Notes under the pieces: model-generated
The model's input: the letters and a program-made list of their open reading frames with translations, nothing else
What the model was told of the DNA's origin: nothing
The model's database searches: none
Program-made: the position numbers and the translations under genes
In this document: positions 1-7,533 of the stretch, one piece after another
How the letters are laid out: every line of letters starts with the position of its first letter
Position numbering within the stretch: position 1 is the stretch's first letter
NCBI RefSeq assembly: GCF_002798405.1
Contig: NZ_PGGV01000037.1
Coordinates: 62,001-126,000 of the forward strand
Direction: 5' to 3'
Length of the DNA stretch: 64,000 nucleotides
Origin: Glycomyces xiaoerkulensis
GTDB taxonomy: Bacteria; Actinomycetota; Actinomycetes; Mycobacteriales; Micromonosporaceae

Positions 1-1
1 G

Positions 2-946
2 CGCGGCCTGGCCGCCGACGGCGACGCCCTGGACGCCGGCCGCGAACCGCTCCTGGTGGTCGACCGGCCGCGCTACCGGGCGATGGCGGCCTACTTCGAC
101 GGCAACCGGTCCGGGATGCGGATCATGTGCTCCACCGCGTCGATCCAGATCAACCTCGACGCCGGCGAGGAGACCGGCCGGTTCGGCTACCGGCGCCGCT
201 GGGCGCTGGCGCACCGTCTCGGGCCGGTCCTGACCGCCGCGTTCGCGAACTCGCCGCTGCTGGACGGGCGCCCGACAGGCTGGAAGTCCACCAGGCAGGC
301 GAGCTGGGCCAGGCTCGACCCCGGCCGGACCAGAGCGGTCGACGGCGATGACGACCCCCGACGGGCCTGGGCGAGGTACGCGCTGGACGCGCGCCTGCTG
401 TGCCTCAGGCGCGAGCCGCCGGCCGACTGGTCGGCGCCGCACGGGCTGACCTTCCGGCGGTGGCTGCGAGGCCGCTGCACCGAACGCGAACCCACCGTCG
501 ACGACCTGATCTACCACCTGAGCACCCTGTTCCCTCCGGTGCGGCCGCGCGGCTGGCTGGAACTGCGGATGGTCGACGCCCAGGAGGGCGACGACTGGAT
601 CGTCCCGCTCGCGGTGGCCACGATGCTGTTCGACGACCCCGACGCCACGGCCGCGGCATGGGAGGCCACCGAACCGCTCACCCGCGGACGGGACCGGCCT
701 TCGTGGACGCTGTGGCTGCGCGCCGCGCGCATCGGGCTCGCCGACCCGGCCCTGCGCGAGGCGGCGCGGGCGTGCTTCGCCGCCGCGAGCGCGGCCCTGC
801 AACGCGGCGACGCGCCCGACCGGGCGCGGGACGCGGTCGCCGAATACGGCCGCCGATACATCGAACCCGGCCGCTGCCCGGCCGACGACCGGCTCGCGGC
901 CGATCCGAGCCCGCCCGTGACAGCCGATCTGGAGGTGCGGTCATGA
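2..946 (+). CDS. egtA: Glutamate–cysteine ligase EgtA, C-terminal part (5' end cut by window)
   Basis: EgtA joins glutamate and cysteine to give gamma-glutamylcysteine, the sulfur donor used by EgtB in ergothioneine synthesis. The open frame runs in from the window edge, so the true start lies upstream; the first GTG at 56 is internal. Ligase-like landmarks are the stretch around YFDGNRSGMRIMCSTASIQ and, further on, WKSTRQASWARLDPGRT, both typical of the GCS2/EgtA active-site half. The stop overlaps the egtB start by four bases (ATGA at 943–946), and egtB, egtC and egtD follow, which makes the EgtA assignment firm even though the N-terminus is missing. Confidence 0.9.
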   Translation, partial: RGLAADGDALDAGREPLLVVDRPRYRAMAAYFDGNRSGMRIMCSTASIQINLDAGEETGRFGYRRRWALAHRLGPVLTAAFANSPLLDGRPTGWKSTRQASWARLDPGRTRAVDGDDDPRRAWARYALDARLLCLRREPPADWSAPHGLTFRRWLRGRCTEREPTVDDLIYHLSTLFPPVRPRGWLELRMVDAQEGDDWIVPLAVATMLFDDPDATAAAWEATEPLTRGRDRPSWTLWLRAARIGLADPALREAARACFAAASAALQRGDAPDRARDAVAEYGRRYIEPGRCPADDRLAADPSPPVTADLEVRS

Positions 947-2259
947 CACAGTCCCAAGCCACCACCGCGGGAGTCGACCGGCAGGCGTTCCGGGCCCGCG
1001 TCCTGGGCGCCCTCGACGCCGCCCGGCGGCGCAGCCTCGCGCTCACCGACTGCCTCTCCGACGCCGAACTGGTCGCCCAGCACTCGCCGCTGATGTCGCC
1101 GATGGTGTGGGACCTGGCCCACGTCGGCAACGTCGAAGAGATCCATCTGGTGCGACAGATCGGCGGGCGCGAGCCGATCCGGCCCGACCTCGACGGGATC
1201 TACGACGCGCTCGAGCACCCGCGCCCCGAACGGCCCCGGCTCCCGCTGCTGGAGCCGCGGGAGGCACGCCGGTACATCGCCGAGGTGCGCGCCCAGGCCG
1301 CCGACGCGCTCGCCGACGCCGACCTCGACGAGGCGGCCACACGCGAACTGCTCGCGTTCGTCGCCCAGCACGAGCAGCAGCACGACGAGACGATGCTGAT
1401 CACCCACCAGATGCGCCGCGGCGAGGCGGTCCTCGACGCGCCCCGGCCGGAGGCCGCCGGACCCGGCCCGCCGACCGAGGTCCCGGTCCCGGGCGGGGCG
1501 TTCTCGATGGGGACCTCGACCGACCAGTGGGCGCTCGACAACGAGGGCCCCGAGCACTGGGTGGAGGTCGCACCGTTCCGGATCGACGCCGCGCCGGTCA
1601 CGTGCGGCGACTTCCAGGCGTTCATCGACGACGGCGGCTACGACGACCCGCGCTGGTGGTCCCCCGACGGCTGGCGGCTGCGGCTGGAGTCGCGCCTGCA
1701 CGCGCCGCTGTTCTGGCACCGCGAGGACGGCCGCTGGACGCGCCGCCGCTTCGGCCGCACCGAACCGGTCCCGGCCGAGACGCCGGTGGTGCACGTGAGC
1801 TGGTACGAGGCCGACGCCTACGCCCGATGGGCGGGGCGGCGGCTGCCGACCGAGGCCGAATGGGAGAAGGCCGCCCGCTGGGACGGCGCGACCGGCGAAA
1901 CGCGGCGGAACCCGTGGGGCGGCGACGCCGCCGGCACCGACCGGGCCAATCTCGGCCAGTCGCACCTCGAACCGGCCCCGGCCGGGTCGTATCCGGGCGG
2001 CGAGGCGCCGTGCGGGGCACGGCAGATGCTCGGCGACGTGTGGGAGTGGACCACCAGCGACTTCGGCGGATACCCCGGCTTCCGGCCGTTCCCGAGCCCG
2101 GAATACTCGGCGGTGTTCTTCAACGGGCGGTACAAGGTGCTGCGGGGCGGCTCGTTCGGCACCCACCCGGACGCGTGCCGGGCGACGTTCCGCAACTGGG
2201 ACTTCCCGGCCCGGCGGCAGATCTTCAGCGGCTTCCGGACCGTCCGCGACGCGACCTGA
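943..2259 (+). CDS. egtB: Ergothioneine biosynthesis sulfoxide synthase EgtB
   Basis: EgtB is the non-heme iron enzyme that couples gamma-glutamylcysteine to hercynine with O2 to form the sulfoxide intermediate. The 438-residue protein has an N-terminal DinB-like four-helix domain (about 15–165) carrying the probable iron ligands His60 (WDLAHVGN) and His143/His147 (HEQQHDETM), then a formylglycine-generating-enzyme-like FGE-sulfatase domain (about 175–436) with RLPTEAEWEKAAR, GDVWEWTTSDF and VLRGGSFGT. Length and order match the family. The ATG at 943 overlaps the egtA stop, and the stop shares a base with the egtC start, so translation is probably coupled. Confidence 0.97.
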   Translation: MTQSQATTAGVDRQAFRARVLGALDAARRRSLALTDCLSDAELVAQHSPLMSPMVWDLAHVGNVEEIHLVRQIGGREPIRPDLDGIYDALEHPRPERPRLPLLEPREARRYIAEVRAQAADALADADLDEAATRELLAFVAQHEQQHDETMLITHQMRRGEAVLDAPRPEAAGPGPPTEVPVPGGAFSMGTSTDQWALDNEGPEHWVEVAPFRIDAAPVTCGDFQAFIDDGGYDDPRWWSPDGWRLRLESRLHAPLFWHREDGRWTRRRFGRTEPVPAETPVVHVSWYEADAYARWAGRRLPTEAEWEKAARWDGATGETRRNPWGGDAAGTDRANLGQSHLEPAPAGSYPGGEAPCGARQMLGDVWEWTTSDFGGYPGFRPFPSPEYSAVFFNGRYKVLRGGSFGTHPDACRATFRNWDFPARRQIFSGFRTVRDAT

Positions 2260-3017
2260 TGTGCCGCCACCTGGCCTACCTGGGTCCGCCGCGCACCCTC
2301 GCCGAACTGCTGCTCGACCCGCAGCACGGGCTGGTCGAGCAGTCGTTCGCGCCGCGCCGCCAAGAGCACGGGCGGGTCAACGCCGACGGATTCGGCCTCG
2401 GCTGGTGGACCGGCGACCGGAGACCGGCCCGGTACCGGCGGGCGGTCCCCGTCTGGGCCGACCCGAACCTGGAGGACCTGGCCCGGAACCTGAGCAGCGG
2501 CGCGGTCGTGGGTGCGGTACGGGACGCCTCGACCGGTTCGGCGCTCGGCGAGGCCGCCGCCGCCCCGTTCGACGCCGGCGGGATCCTGTTCAGCCACAAC
2601 GGCTCGGTCGAGGACTGGCGGGACCTGCCCGAGCAGATCGACACCGGGCTCGGGCGCTCGCTGCCGCCCGGCCTGGAGGCGCTGTCCGACTCGGCCCTGA
2701 TGGCGGCGATGGTCGGCGCGCGCCTGGCGGACGGGCGGGCCGTCGGCGACGCCGTGGCGGCGGTGGTCGCGCGGATCGCCGCGGTCCGGCCGGAAGCGCG
2801 GATGAACCTGCTGGCGGTGGGCCCGGACTCGATCGTCGCGACCCGATGGGGCGACAGCCTCGTGTACCGGCGCGGCGAGGGCCGCGTATGGGTGGCCTCG
2901 GAGCCGACCGACGGCGACGACGACTGGCGCGAGGTGCCGCAATACCATCTGATCCTGGCCACCGCCGCCGAGGCGGAGGTGCGGCCGCTGCCGATCGAGA
3001 CCGACCGGGCGGCATAG
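2259..3017 (+). CDS. egtC: Gamma-glutamyl-hercynylcysteine sulfoxide hydrolase EgtC
   Basis: EgtC removes the gamma-glutamyl group from the EgtB product. It is a class II glutamine-amidotransferase (Ntn-hydrolase) fold protein of 252 residues. The sequence opens MCRHLAYLG, so Cys2 becomes the N-terminal nucleophile once Met is removed; NADGFGLGWW and FSHNGSVEDW are the other usual amidotransferase motifs. The start at 2259 overlaps the egtB stop (TGATG). The frame continues upstream into egtB, but the nucleophile Cys right after this ATG fixes the start. Confidence 0.96.
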   Translation: MCRHLAYLGPPRTLAELLLDPQHGLVEQSFAPRRQEHGRVNADGFGLGWWTGDRRPARYRRAVPVWADPNLEDLARNLSSGAVVGAVRDASTGSALGEAAAAPFDAGGILFSHNGSVEDWRDLPEQIDTGLGRSLPPGLEALSDSALMAAMVGARLADGRAVGDAVAAVVARIAAVRPEARMNLLAVGPDSIVATRWGDSLVYRRGEGRVWVASEPTDGDDDWREVPQYHLILATAAEAEVRPLPIETDRAA

Positions 3018-3026
3018 GAGCGACGC

Positions 3027-3989
3027 ATGGGCGACCGATTCAGCATCGAGGCACTGCTGCCCGAGGACTACCTCGACCACCAGTTGCGGTCCGACGTCCG
3101 GGCGGGCCTGACCGGCCGACCGAAGTCCGTGCAGCCCAAGTGGTTCTACGACGCCGCGGGCAGCCGCCTGTTCGAGCGGATCACGCGCCTGCCGGAGTAC
3201 TACCCGACCCGCGCCGAGCGCGAGATCCTCACCGCCCGCTCCGGCGAGATCGCCGCGGCGACCGGCGCCGCGAGCCTGATCGAGCTGGGTTCGGGCTCGT
3301 CGGAGAAGACCCGGATCCTCCTCGAGGCGCTGGAGCCGGACGTCTACATCCCGGTGGACGTGAGCCGGACCGCGCTCGAGGACGCGGCCGCCGGGCTCGT
3401 GCGCGCCCACCCGGACCTGACCGTCCACGCGGTCGTCGGCGACTTCCAGCACGAGTTGAAACTCCCGCGCTCGCCGGGGCCGCGGCTGCTGGCGTTCCTC
3501 GGCGGCACGATCGGCAACCTCACGCCGGGCCGACGCGAACGGTTCCTGGCCGGGCTCCCCGGGCTCCTGGAACCGGGCGACTCGCTGCTGGTGGGCACCG
3601 ACCTGGTCAAGGACGAGCGGACGCTGGTGGCGGCCTACGACGACGCCCAGGGGGTGACCGCGGCGTTCAACAAGAACATGCTGCGGGTCCTCAACCGGCG
3701 GCTGGGGGCGGACTTCGATCCGGAGCGGTTCTCGCACGTCGCCCGGTGGGACGCGCGGCGCGAGTGGATCGAGATGCGGCTGCGCTCCGACGGGGCGCAG
3801 TCGGTGCGGATCGCCTCGCTCGATCTGGAGGTCCGCTTCGACGACGGCGAGGACCTGCTGACCGAGACCTCGACCAAGTTCCGCCGCGAGGGCGTGGCGG
3901 CCGAGCTGGAGCGGGCCGGCTTCGCGCTGCGGCGCTGGTGGACCGATGAGGCGGGCCGCTTCGCGGTGAGCCTGGCCGAGCTCAGCTAG
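3027..3989 (+). CDS. egtD: L-histidine N-alpha-methyltransferase EgtD
   Basis: EgtD trimethylates the alpha-amino group of histidine with S-adenosylmethionine to give hercynine, the first committed step of ergothioneine synthesis. The 320-residue protein has the SAM-binding motif LIELGSGSSEKTRILLEAL near residues 86–104, then IPVDVSRTAL, FLGGTIGNLTPGRRERFL and LVGTDLVKD, all characteristic of the EgtD/DUF2260 family. An AGGAG box at 3016–3020 sits just upstream of the ATG. The gene ends the egt operon: the next gene is on the other strand and overlaps by 8 bp. No egtE-like PLP lyase follows. Confidence 0.97.
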   Translation: MGDRFSIEALLPEDYLDHQLRSDVRAGLTGRPKSVQPKWFYDAAGSRLFERITRLPEYYPTRAEREILTARSGEIAAATGAASLIELGSGSSEKTRILLEALEPDVYIPVDVSRTALEDAAAGLVRAHPDLTVHAVVGDFQHELKLPRSPGPRLLAFLGGTIGNLTPGRRERFLAGLPGLLEPGDSLLVGTDLVKDERTLVAAYDDAQGVTAAFNKNMLRVLNRRLGADFDPERFSHVARWDARREWIEMRLRSDGAQSVRIASLDLEVRFDDGEDLLTETSTKFRREGVAAELERAGFALRRWWTDEAGRFAVSLAELS

Positions 3990-4512
3990 CGGCCGGTGCG
4001 ACCGGATCGAACCGATCCTCGGGGTCGGGGTCCTCGATGCATCCGGAGTCGACGCTGATGGTGACGGTGCCGTGGTCGGGGTGGCGGGTGGCGCTGTAGA
4101 CCACGTCGCCGCGGCCGGCCCGCACGACCGCGTACCCGCTTCGTCCCCAGTAGATTCCGTCGTCGAGTTCCTGGTAGCCCAGTTCGTCGACCCAATGGTT
4201 CCGGATGGTGCGCATGGTGCTCACCGAGGCGACCGGTTCTATGTCGACGGTGTAGCGGGCGACCATCCGGTACATGGCCGGCTCGTCCTCGTCGGTCTCG
4301 CACGCTTCGTCGACGGCGTCGAGGAAATCGACCGCTCCGATGCCGGTGCCCTCGAGCTCCTCGGCGGCCCGGTCGCCGAGGACGATCACGTCGTCGATCG
4401 CCTCGGACTTGGGCTTGACCTCGTTCACGCACCCGGCCAGGAAGACGGCCGGGGCCGCCAGGACGGCCGCCCCGAGGACGCGGACCCGGCAGAGGGATCG
4501 CTGCTGGCTCAT
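3982..4512 (-). CDS. Putative secreted lipoprotein, function unknown
   Basis: The protein has an N-terminal basic segment, a hydrophobic stretch and a lipobox (VFLAGC) near residues 24–29, so it is probably a lipid-anchored cell-surface protein. I chose the start at 4512 (MSQQRSL) over an upstream ATG at 4602 for two reasons: it puts the signal peptide at the N-terminus, and a TATCCT box ends 7 nt upstream, suggesting a leaderless message. The mature part (about 145 residues) is acidic with two further cysteines. I do not recognise a family. It overlaps egtD tail to tail by 8 bp, so a role in the egt pathway is not implied. Confidence 0.75.
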   Translation of the reverse strand: MSQQRSLCRVRVLGAAVLAAPAVFLAGCVNEVKPKSEAIDDVIVLGDRAAEELEGTGIGAVDFLDAVDEACETDEDEPAMYRMVARYTVDIEPVASVSTMRTIRNHWVDELGYQELDDGIYWGRSGYAVVRAGRGDVVYSATRHPDHGTVTISVDSGCIEDPDPEDRFDPVAPAAS

Positions 4513-4519
4513 CGGTGGG

Positions 4520-4525
4520 AGGATA
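4520..4525 (-). promoter_or_regulatory. -10 box of a likely leaderless promoter (lipoprotein gene)
   Basis: On the minus strand TATCCT ends 7 nt before the ATG at 4512. No Shine–Dalgarno sequence is present. This spacing would put the transcript start on or next to the A of the ATG. Confidence 0.4.
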
Positions 4526-4617
4526 TGAGGCGCCCGCAAATGCGGAGCAGCCGGGCGAAAGACGCGGCTTGGAGAGACGCGCGATCTCCAACGGCCCGTC
4601 ACGTCGGCCGCCGGTGC

Positions 4618-4623
4618 TAGATT
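4618..4623 (+). promoter_or_regulatory. -10 box of a likely leaderless promoter (SRPBCC gene)
   Basis: TAGATT ends 6 nt before the ATG at 4630 and there is no Shine–Dalgarno sequence. No convincing -35 box is visible. Confidence 0.4.
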
Positions 4624-4629
4624 GCGCTC

Positions 4630-5091
4630 ATGGCACGAATCGACCGGGCCTCCCGGAACATCGCGGCATCCACCGAGCGGACGTATGCGGCGCTCGTTGA
4701 GCCTGAGGCACTGCTCGCGTGGCTGCCGCCCGAGGGCATGACCGGCAGGTTCGAACGGTTCGACGCCCGCCCCGGCGGATCGTACCGCCTGGTGCTCACT
4801 TACGCCGACGGCTCCGCGTCCCCGGGCAAGGCCACCGCCGACTCCGACATCGTCGAGGCCCGGTTCGTGGAGTTCGCCCCCGGTCAGCGTGTCGTGCAGG
4901 CGATCGAGTTCGTATCCGACGACCCGGCCTTCGCCGGGACCATGACCATGACGTGGAGCGTCACCCCGAGCGCTGCGGGATCACGAGTCGAGATCACCGC
5001 CGCCGACGTGCCGACGGGGATCTCGGCCGAGGACCACGCCGCCGGACTGGCGTCCTCCCTCGCGAACCTCGCCGCCTACCTGGAGCGGTGA
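4630..5091 (+). CDS. SRPBCC/AHSA1-domain protein
   Basis: This 153-residue protein looks like a single START/AHSA1-type (SRPBCC) helix-grip domain, a hydrophobic-ligand-binding fold. Supporting features are the N-terminal ERTYAALVEPEALLAWLPP segment, the central RPGGSYRLVLTY strand pair, the VEFAPGQRVVQAIEF segment, and the C-terminal helix EDHAAGLASSLANLAAYL. Such proteins bind lipids or other small molecules or act as polyketide-type cyclases; no substrate can be inferred here. It lies alone between two minus-strand genes and is probably transcribed from its own leaderless promoter. Confidence 0.85.
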   Translation: MARIDRASRNIAASTERTYAALVEPEALLAWLPPEGMTGRFERFDARPGGSYRLVLTYADGSASPGKATADSDIVEARFVEFAPGQRVVQAIEFVSDDPAFAGTMTMTWSVTPSAAGSRVEITAADVPTGISAEDHAAGLASSLANLAAYLER

Positions 5092-5171
5092 CGGCACGTC
5101 GGCCGTAGTGGCACTCGGTCGAGCTGCAGCGGGCTATCGATCCGCGGGAAGGACACGCCATCCGAGCTCGC

Positions 5172-5402
5172 TCACCTCTGCGACGGCCAGATCTCGTGTC
5201 GCGGGTCCCAGAACACCAGGTGGAACACGCACCCGACCCGGTAGCCGTACAGCCTCCCAGGTCCATTGGTACGGAGCCTCCAGATCTGGGTCTGATCGTC
5301 GAGCCCGAGCCGCGCCAGCCGCTTCGGCGCCTCCTTGGTCGGGGGCTTGCGGTTGGGTTTTTGCTTTCGACTCACTGAGAACTTACTCGTCCTCGGAGTC
5401 AC
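5172..5402 (-). CDS. Candidate toxin gene paired with a Panacea-type antitoxin
   Basis: This 76-residue, strongly basic protein overlaps the upstream DUF4065/Panacea gene by 20 bp. Its N-terminus is Lys/Arg-rich; the C-terminal half (about 38–76: IWRLRTNGPGRLYGYRVGC, then VFHLVFWDPRHEIWPS) resembles a short domain seen in small actinobacterial proteins, but I cannot name its activity. In Panacea (SocA/GepA-like) systems the partner gene usually encodes the toxin, so toxin is an inference from position and size. The start may be the GTG at 5402 or an in-frame GTG at 5375, just after the antitoxin stop. Confidence 0.6.
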   Translation of the reverse strand: MTPRTSKFSVSRKQKPNRKPPTKEAPKRLARLGLDDQTQIWRLRTNGPGRLYGYRVGCVFHLVFWDPRHEIWPSQR

Positions 5403-5844
5403 GGGTGGTCAAGTCGATGAAGAACTCGGCGATCTCGTCATCACGGAGACGTTCGTTCGACCGCTCCAAGGGCTCGGCACCTGAGCGCCTACGGGCCTCC
5501 TTCCACGGCGGTTCGCGATGAGTCATCGCCGACAGCTCGTGCGCAGTGAACGTCTCGAGGCCCTGGAGGACAAGGTTGATCGATTCGCGTTCACCGTGGT
5601 CGAGGGCGTCGGGGTTGCAGGGGACGTCTTCGCTGGAGAGCTCGAACCGGCCGCGATGTTTCGCGTACAACTGGGGCGAGACCGGGCCGTTGGCCCATGC
5701 TTCGAAGTGCTCGTCGAAGAGTCTGCGGTCTTCCCAAGCGAGGTGGTAACCGTAGGAGTAGTAGCAGAGTTTCTGCAGTTTCATTGACGTCATGGGGCCT
5801 GCGTGCTGCAGAATGTAGGCCGCAACGTCGACGATGGTGGCCAC
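5383..5844 (-). CDS. Panacea-domain (DUF4065/SocA-like) antitoxin candidate
   Basis: The 153-residue protein begins with DVAAYILQHAGPMTSMKLQK followed by LCYYSYGYHLAWEDRRLFDE, and continues EHFEAWANGPVSPQLYAKH, the hallmark of the DUF4065 'Panacea' domain (SocA, GepA). In characterised cases this domain neutralises a variety of toxins encoded next door. The GTG start has a GGAGG box 9 nt upstream. The downstream small gene overlaps its 3' end, the classic compact antitoxin-first arrangement. The 5' region (about 5845–5910) is AT-richer than its surroundings and could hold an autoregulated promoter. Confidence 0.85.
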   Translation of the reverse strand: MATIVDVAAYILQHAGPMTSMKLQKLCYYSYGYHLAWEDRRLFDEHFEAWANGPVSPQLYAKHRGRFELSSEDVPCNPDALDHGERESINLVLQGLETFTAHELSAMTHREPPWKEARRRSGAEPLERSNERLRDDEIAEFFIDLTTRDSEDE

Positions 5845-5991
5845 CGTTCAGCACCTCCAGCCACTACCAAGGGGATTGTGGAATCATTACAACTACCCTA
5901 ACGAGCGGGTGCGACTCCGGGATACCACTTGTGCTGAAGAAAACCGATCCCGATCGGTCCGGCGACCGACCATCCCCCGTCCGGCAGGACC

Positions 5992-6020
5992 GAGGCGGAA
6001 CTCACGGTGAGTCCTGCCTC
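5992..6020 (-). terminator. Hairpin terminator candidate after the acyl-CoA dehydrogenase gene
   Basis: GAGGCGGAACTCA and TGAGTCCTGCCTC form a 13-bp stem with a 3-nt loop (one mismatch, one wobble), 36 bp beyond the stop of the minus-strand gene ending at 6057. There is no U-tract, as is common in high-GC actinobacteria. A smaller perfect inverted repeat (CCGATC/GATCGG) lies at 5944–5957. Confidence 0.45.
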
Positions 6021-6056
6021 GCCCTTCCGTGCGGCGAAATCGACGGCTAGCCCGAA

Positions 6057-7226
6057 TTACCTGTTCAGGACGCCCTTCATGAGTTCGCGGGCCATGACGA
6101 TCCGCTGGACCTGGTTCGTTCCCTCGTAGATCTGGGTGATCTTGGCGTCGCGCATCATGCGTTCCACCGGGAAGTCCTGGGTGTAGCCGTAGCCGCCGAG
6201 GACCTGGACCATGTCGGTGGTGATCTCCATGGCGGCGTCGGAGGCGTAGCACTTGGCGGCGGCGCCGAAGTAGGTCAGGTCGGGGTCGACGCGTTCGGAC
6301 TTGGCGGCCGCGGCGTAGGTCATCTCTCGGGAGGCGGTGACCTTCATGGCGGCGTCGGCCAGCATGAACTGGATCGCCTGGAACCCCGAGATGGGCCTGC
6401 CGAACTGCTCGCGCTCGGCGGCGTAGCCGACGGCGAAGTCCAGCGCGCCCTGGGCGATGCCGAGGGCCTGGGCGGCGATGGTGACGCGGGTGTGGTCGAG
6501 GGTGCGCATCGCCAGGGAGAAGCCCTGGCCTTCGGTGCCGATGAGGCGGTCGGCGGGGATGCGGACCGAGTCGAAGTACACCTCGGCGGTGGGCGAGCCC
6601 TTGATGCCGAGCTTCTTCTCCGGTTTGCCGAACGAGACGCCCCGGTCGCCCTTCTCGACCAGGAACGCCGAGATGCCGCGGGAGCCGGCCTCGGGGTCGG
6701 TGACGGCGAAGACGGTGTAGTACTCGCTGACGCCCGCGTTGGTGATCCAGCGCTTGACCCCGTCGAGGACCCAGGCGTCGCCGTCGCGGACGGCGCGGGT
6801 CTTCATGGAGGCGGCGTCCGAGCCGGCCTCGGGCTCGGACAGGCAGTAGGAGAACATCGCCTCGCCGGTGGCCACCGGCGGCAGGTACCGCTGCTTCAGG
6901 TCCTCGGAGGCGTCCAGGAGCAGGGGCACGGTGCCCAGCTTGTTGACCGCCGGGATCAGCGACGAGGAGGCGCAGGCGCGGGCGACCTCCTCGATCACGA
7001 TGGCGGTGCCGAGCGCGTCGATGCCGGCCCCGCCGTATTCGGTCGGGATGTGGGGGGCGTGGAGGTCGGCCGAGCGCAGCGCCTCGTACGAGGCGGCCGG
7101 GAACGTCGCTGTGGCGTCGGCTTCGGCGGCGTGAGGCGCGACTCCCGAGTCGCACACGTCGCGGGCGGCGTTCCGGATTTCGGAGTATTCTGCTGGCATC
7201 TGGTAGGGGCTGAAGCCGTTGCTCAT
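6057..7226 (-). CDS. Acyl-CoA dehydrogenase
   Basis: This FAD enzyme oxidises acyl-CoA to trans-2-enoyl-CoA in fatty-acid or branched-chain amino-acid breakdown. The 389-residue length is standard. Visible landmarks are FSYCLSEPEAGSDAASMKT (flavin/substrate region, about 129–147), RWITNAG, the FLVEKGDRGVSFGKPEKKLG stretch, and near the C-terminus LGGYGYTQDFPVERMMRDAK and QIYEGTNQVQRIVMAREL; the E in YEGTNQ is the usual catalytic-base position of short-chain and branched-chain members. An AAGGAG box lies about 8 nt before the ATG. An inverted repeat at 7307–7320 may control it. Substrate chain length cannot be told. Confidence 0.95.
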   Translation of the reverse strand: MSNGFSPYQMPAEYSEIRNAARDVCDSGVAPHAAEADATATFPAASYEALRSADLHAPHIPTEYGGAGIDALGTAIVIEEVARACASSSLIPAVNKLGTVPLLLDASEDLKQRYLPPVATGEAMFSYCLSEPEAGSDAASMKTRAVRDGDAWVLDGVKRWITNAGVSEYYTVFAVTDPEAGSRGISAFLVEKGDRGVSFGKPEKKLGIKGSPTAEVYFDSVRIPADRLIGTEGQGFSLAMRTLDHTRVTIAAQALGIAQGALDFAVGYAAEREQFGRPISGFQAIQFMLADAAMKVTASREMTYAAAAKSERVDPDLTYFGAAAKCYASDAAMEITTDMVQVLGGYGYTQDFPVERMMRDAKITQIYEGTNQVQRIVMARELMKGVLNR

Positions 7227-7533
7227 AGGGTTTACTCCTTCTCGGGACGCGAGCGAAGCGAGCGGCCGGGAGGGCGCTGGGCGGGGCCATCGGCGGCCCC
7301 CGTTTGTTACTCGAGAGTAAGATAGGCAGAGTGTAACCCACCGCCCGGGTGGGCGGTGACACGGAACACCCGGAATTCTCCGCGACTTTCCCGCAACGTT
7401 GTCGGTAGTTCATGCGTGAAGCTGAATATACGATGGCGCAAGCCGCGGAGCGCCGCGAATCGGACCGGTTCGGCGGCCAGCTTGCAAACCGGCCCCGGAC
7501 ACCGACGACGAGCACAGACAGGGCACGCATCAG
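7227..7533. other. Divergent intergenic region (acyl-CoA dehydrogenase / UDP-glucose dehydrogenase)
   Basis: 307 bp without a supported gene. It holds the 5' leader of the dehydrogenase, the TTACTC/GAGTAA inverted repeat, an AT-richer stretch near 7305–7345, and an unassigned segment up to 7533. Short open frames here have no coding bias. Confidence 0.6.
7307..7320. promoter_or_regulatory. Operator candidate TTACTC-N2-GAGTAA
   Basis: A perfect 6-bp inverted repeat with a 2-bp spacer lies about 80 bp upstream of the acyl-CoA dehydrogenase start. On the minus strand a -10-like TATCTT abuts it. Dyads of this size and place are typical of TetR-family repressors of fatty-acid genes, but no regulator gene is adjacent. 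Confidence 0.4.
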
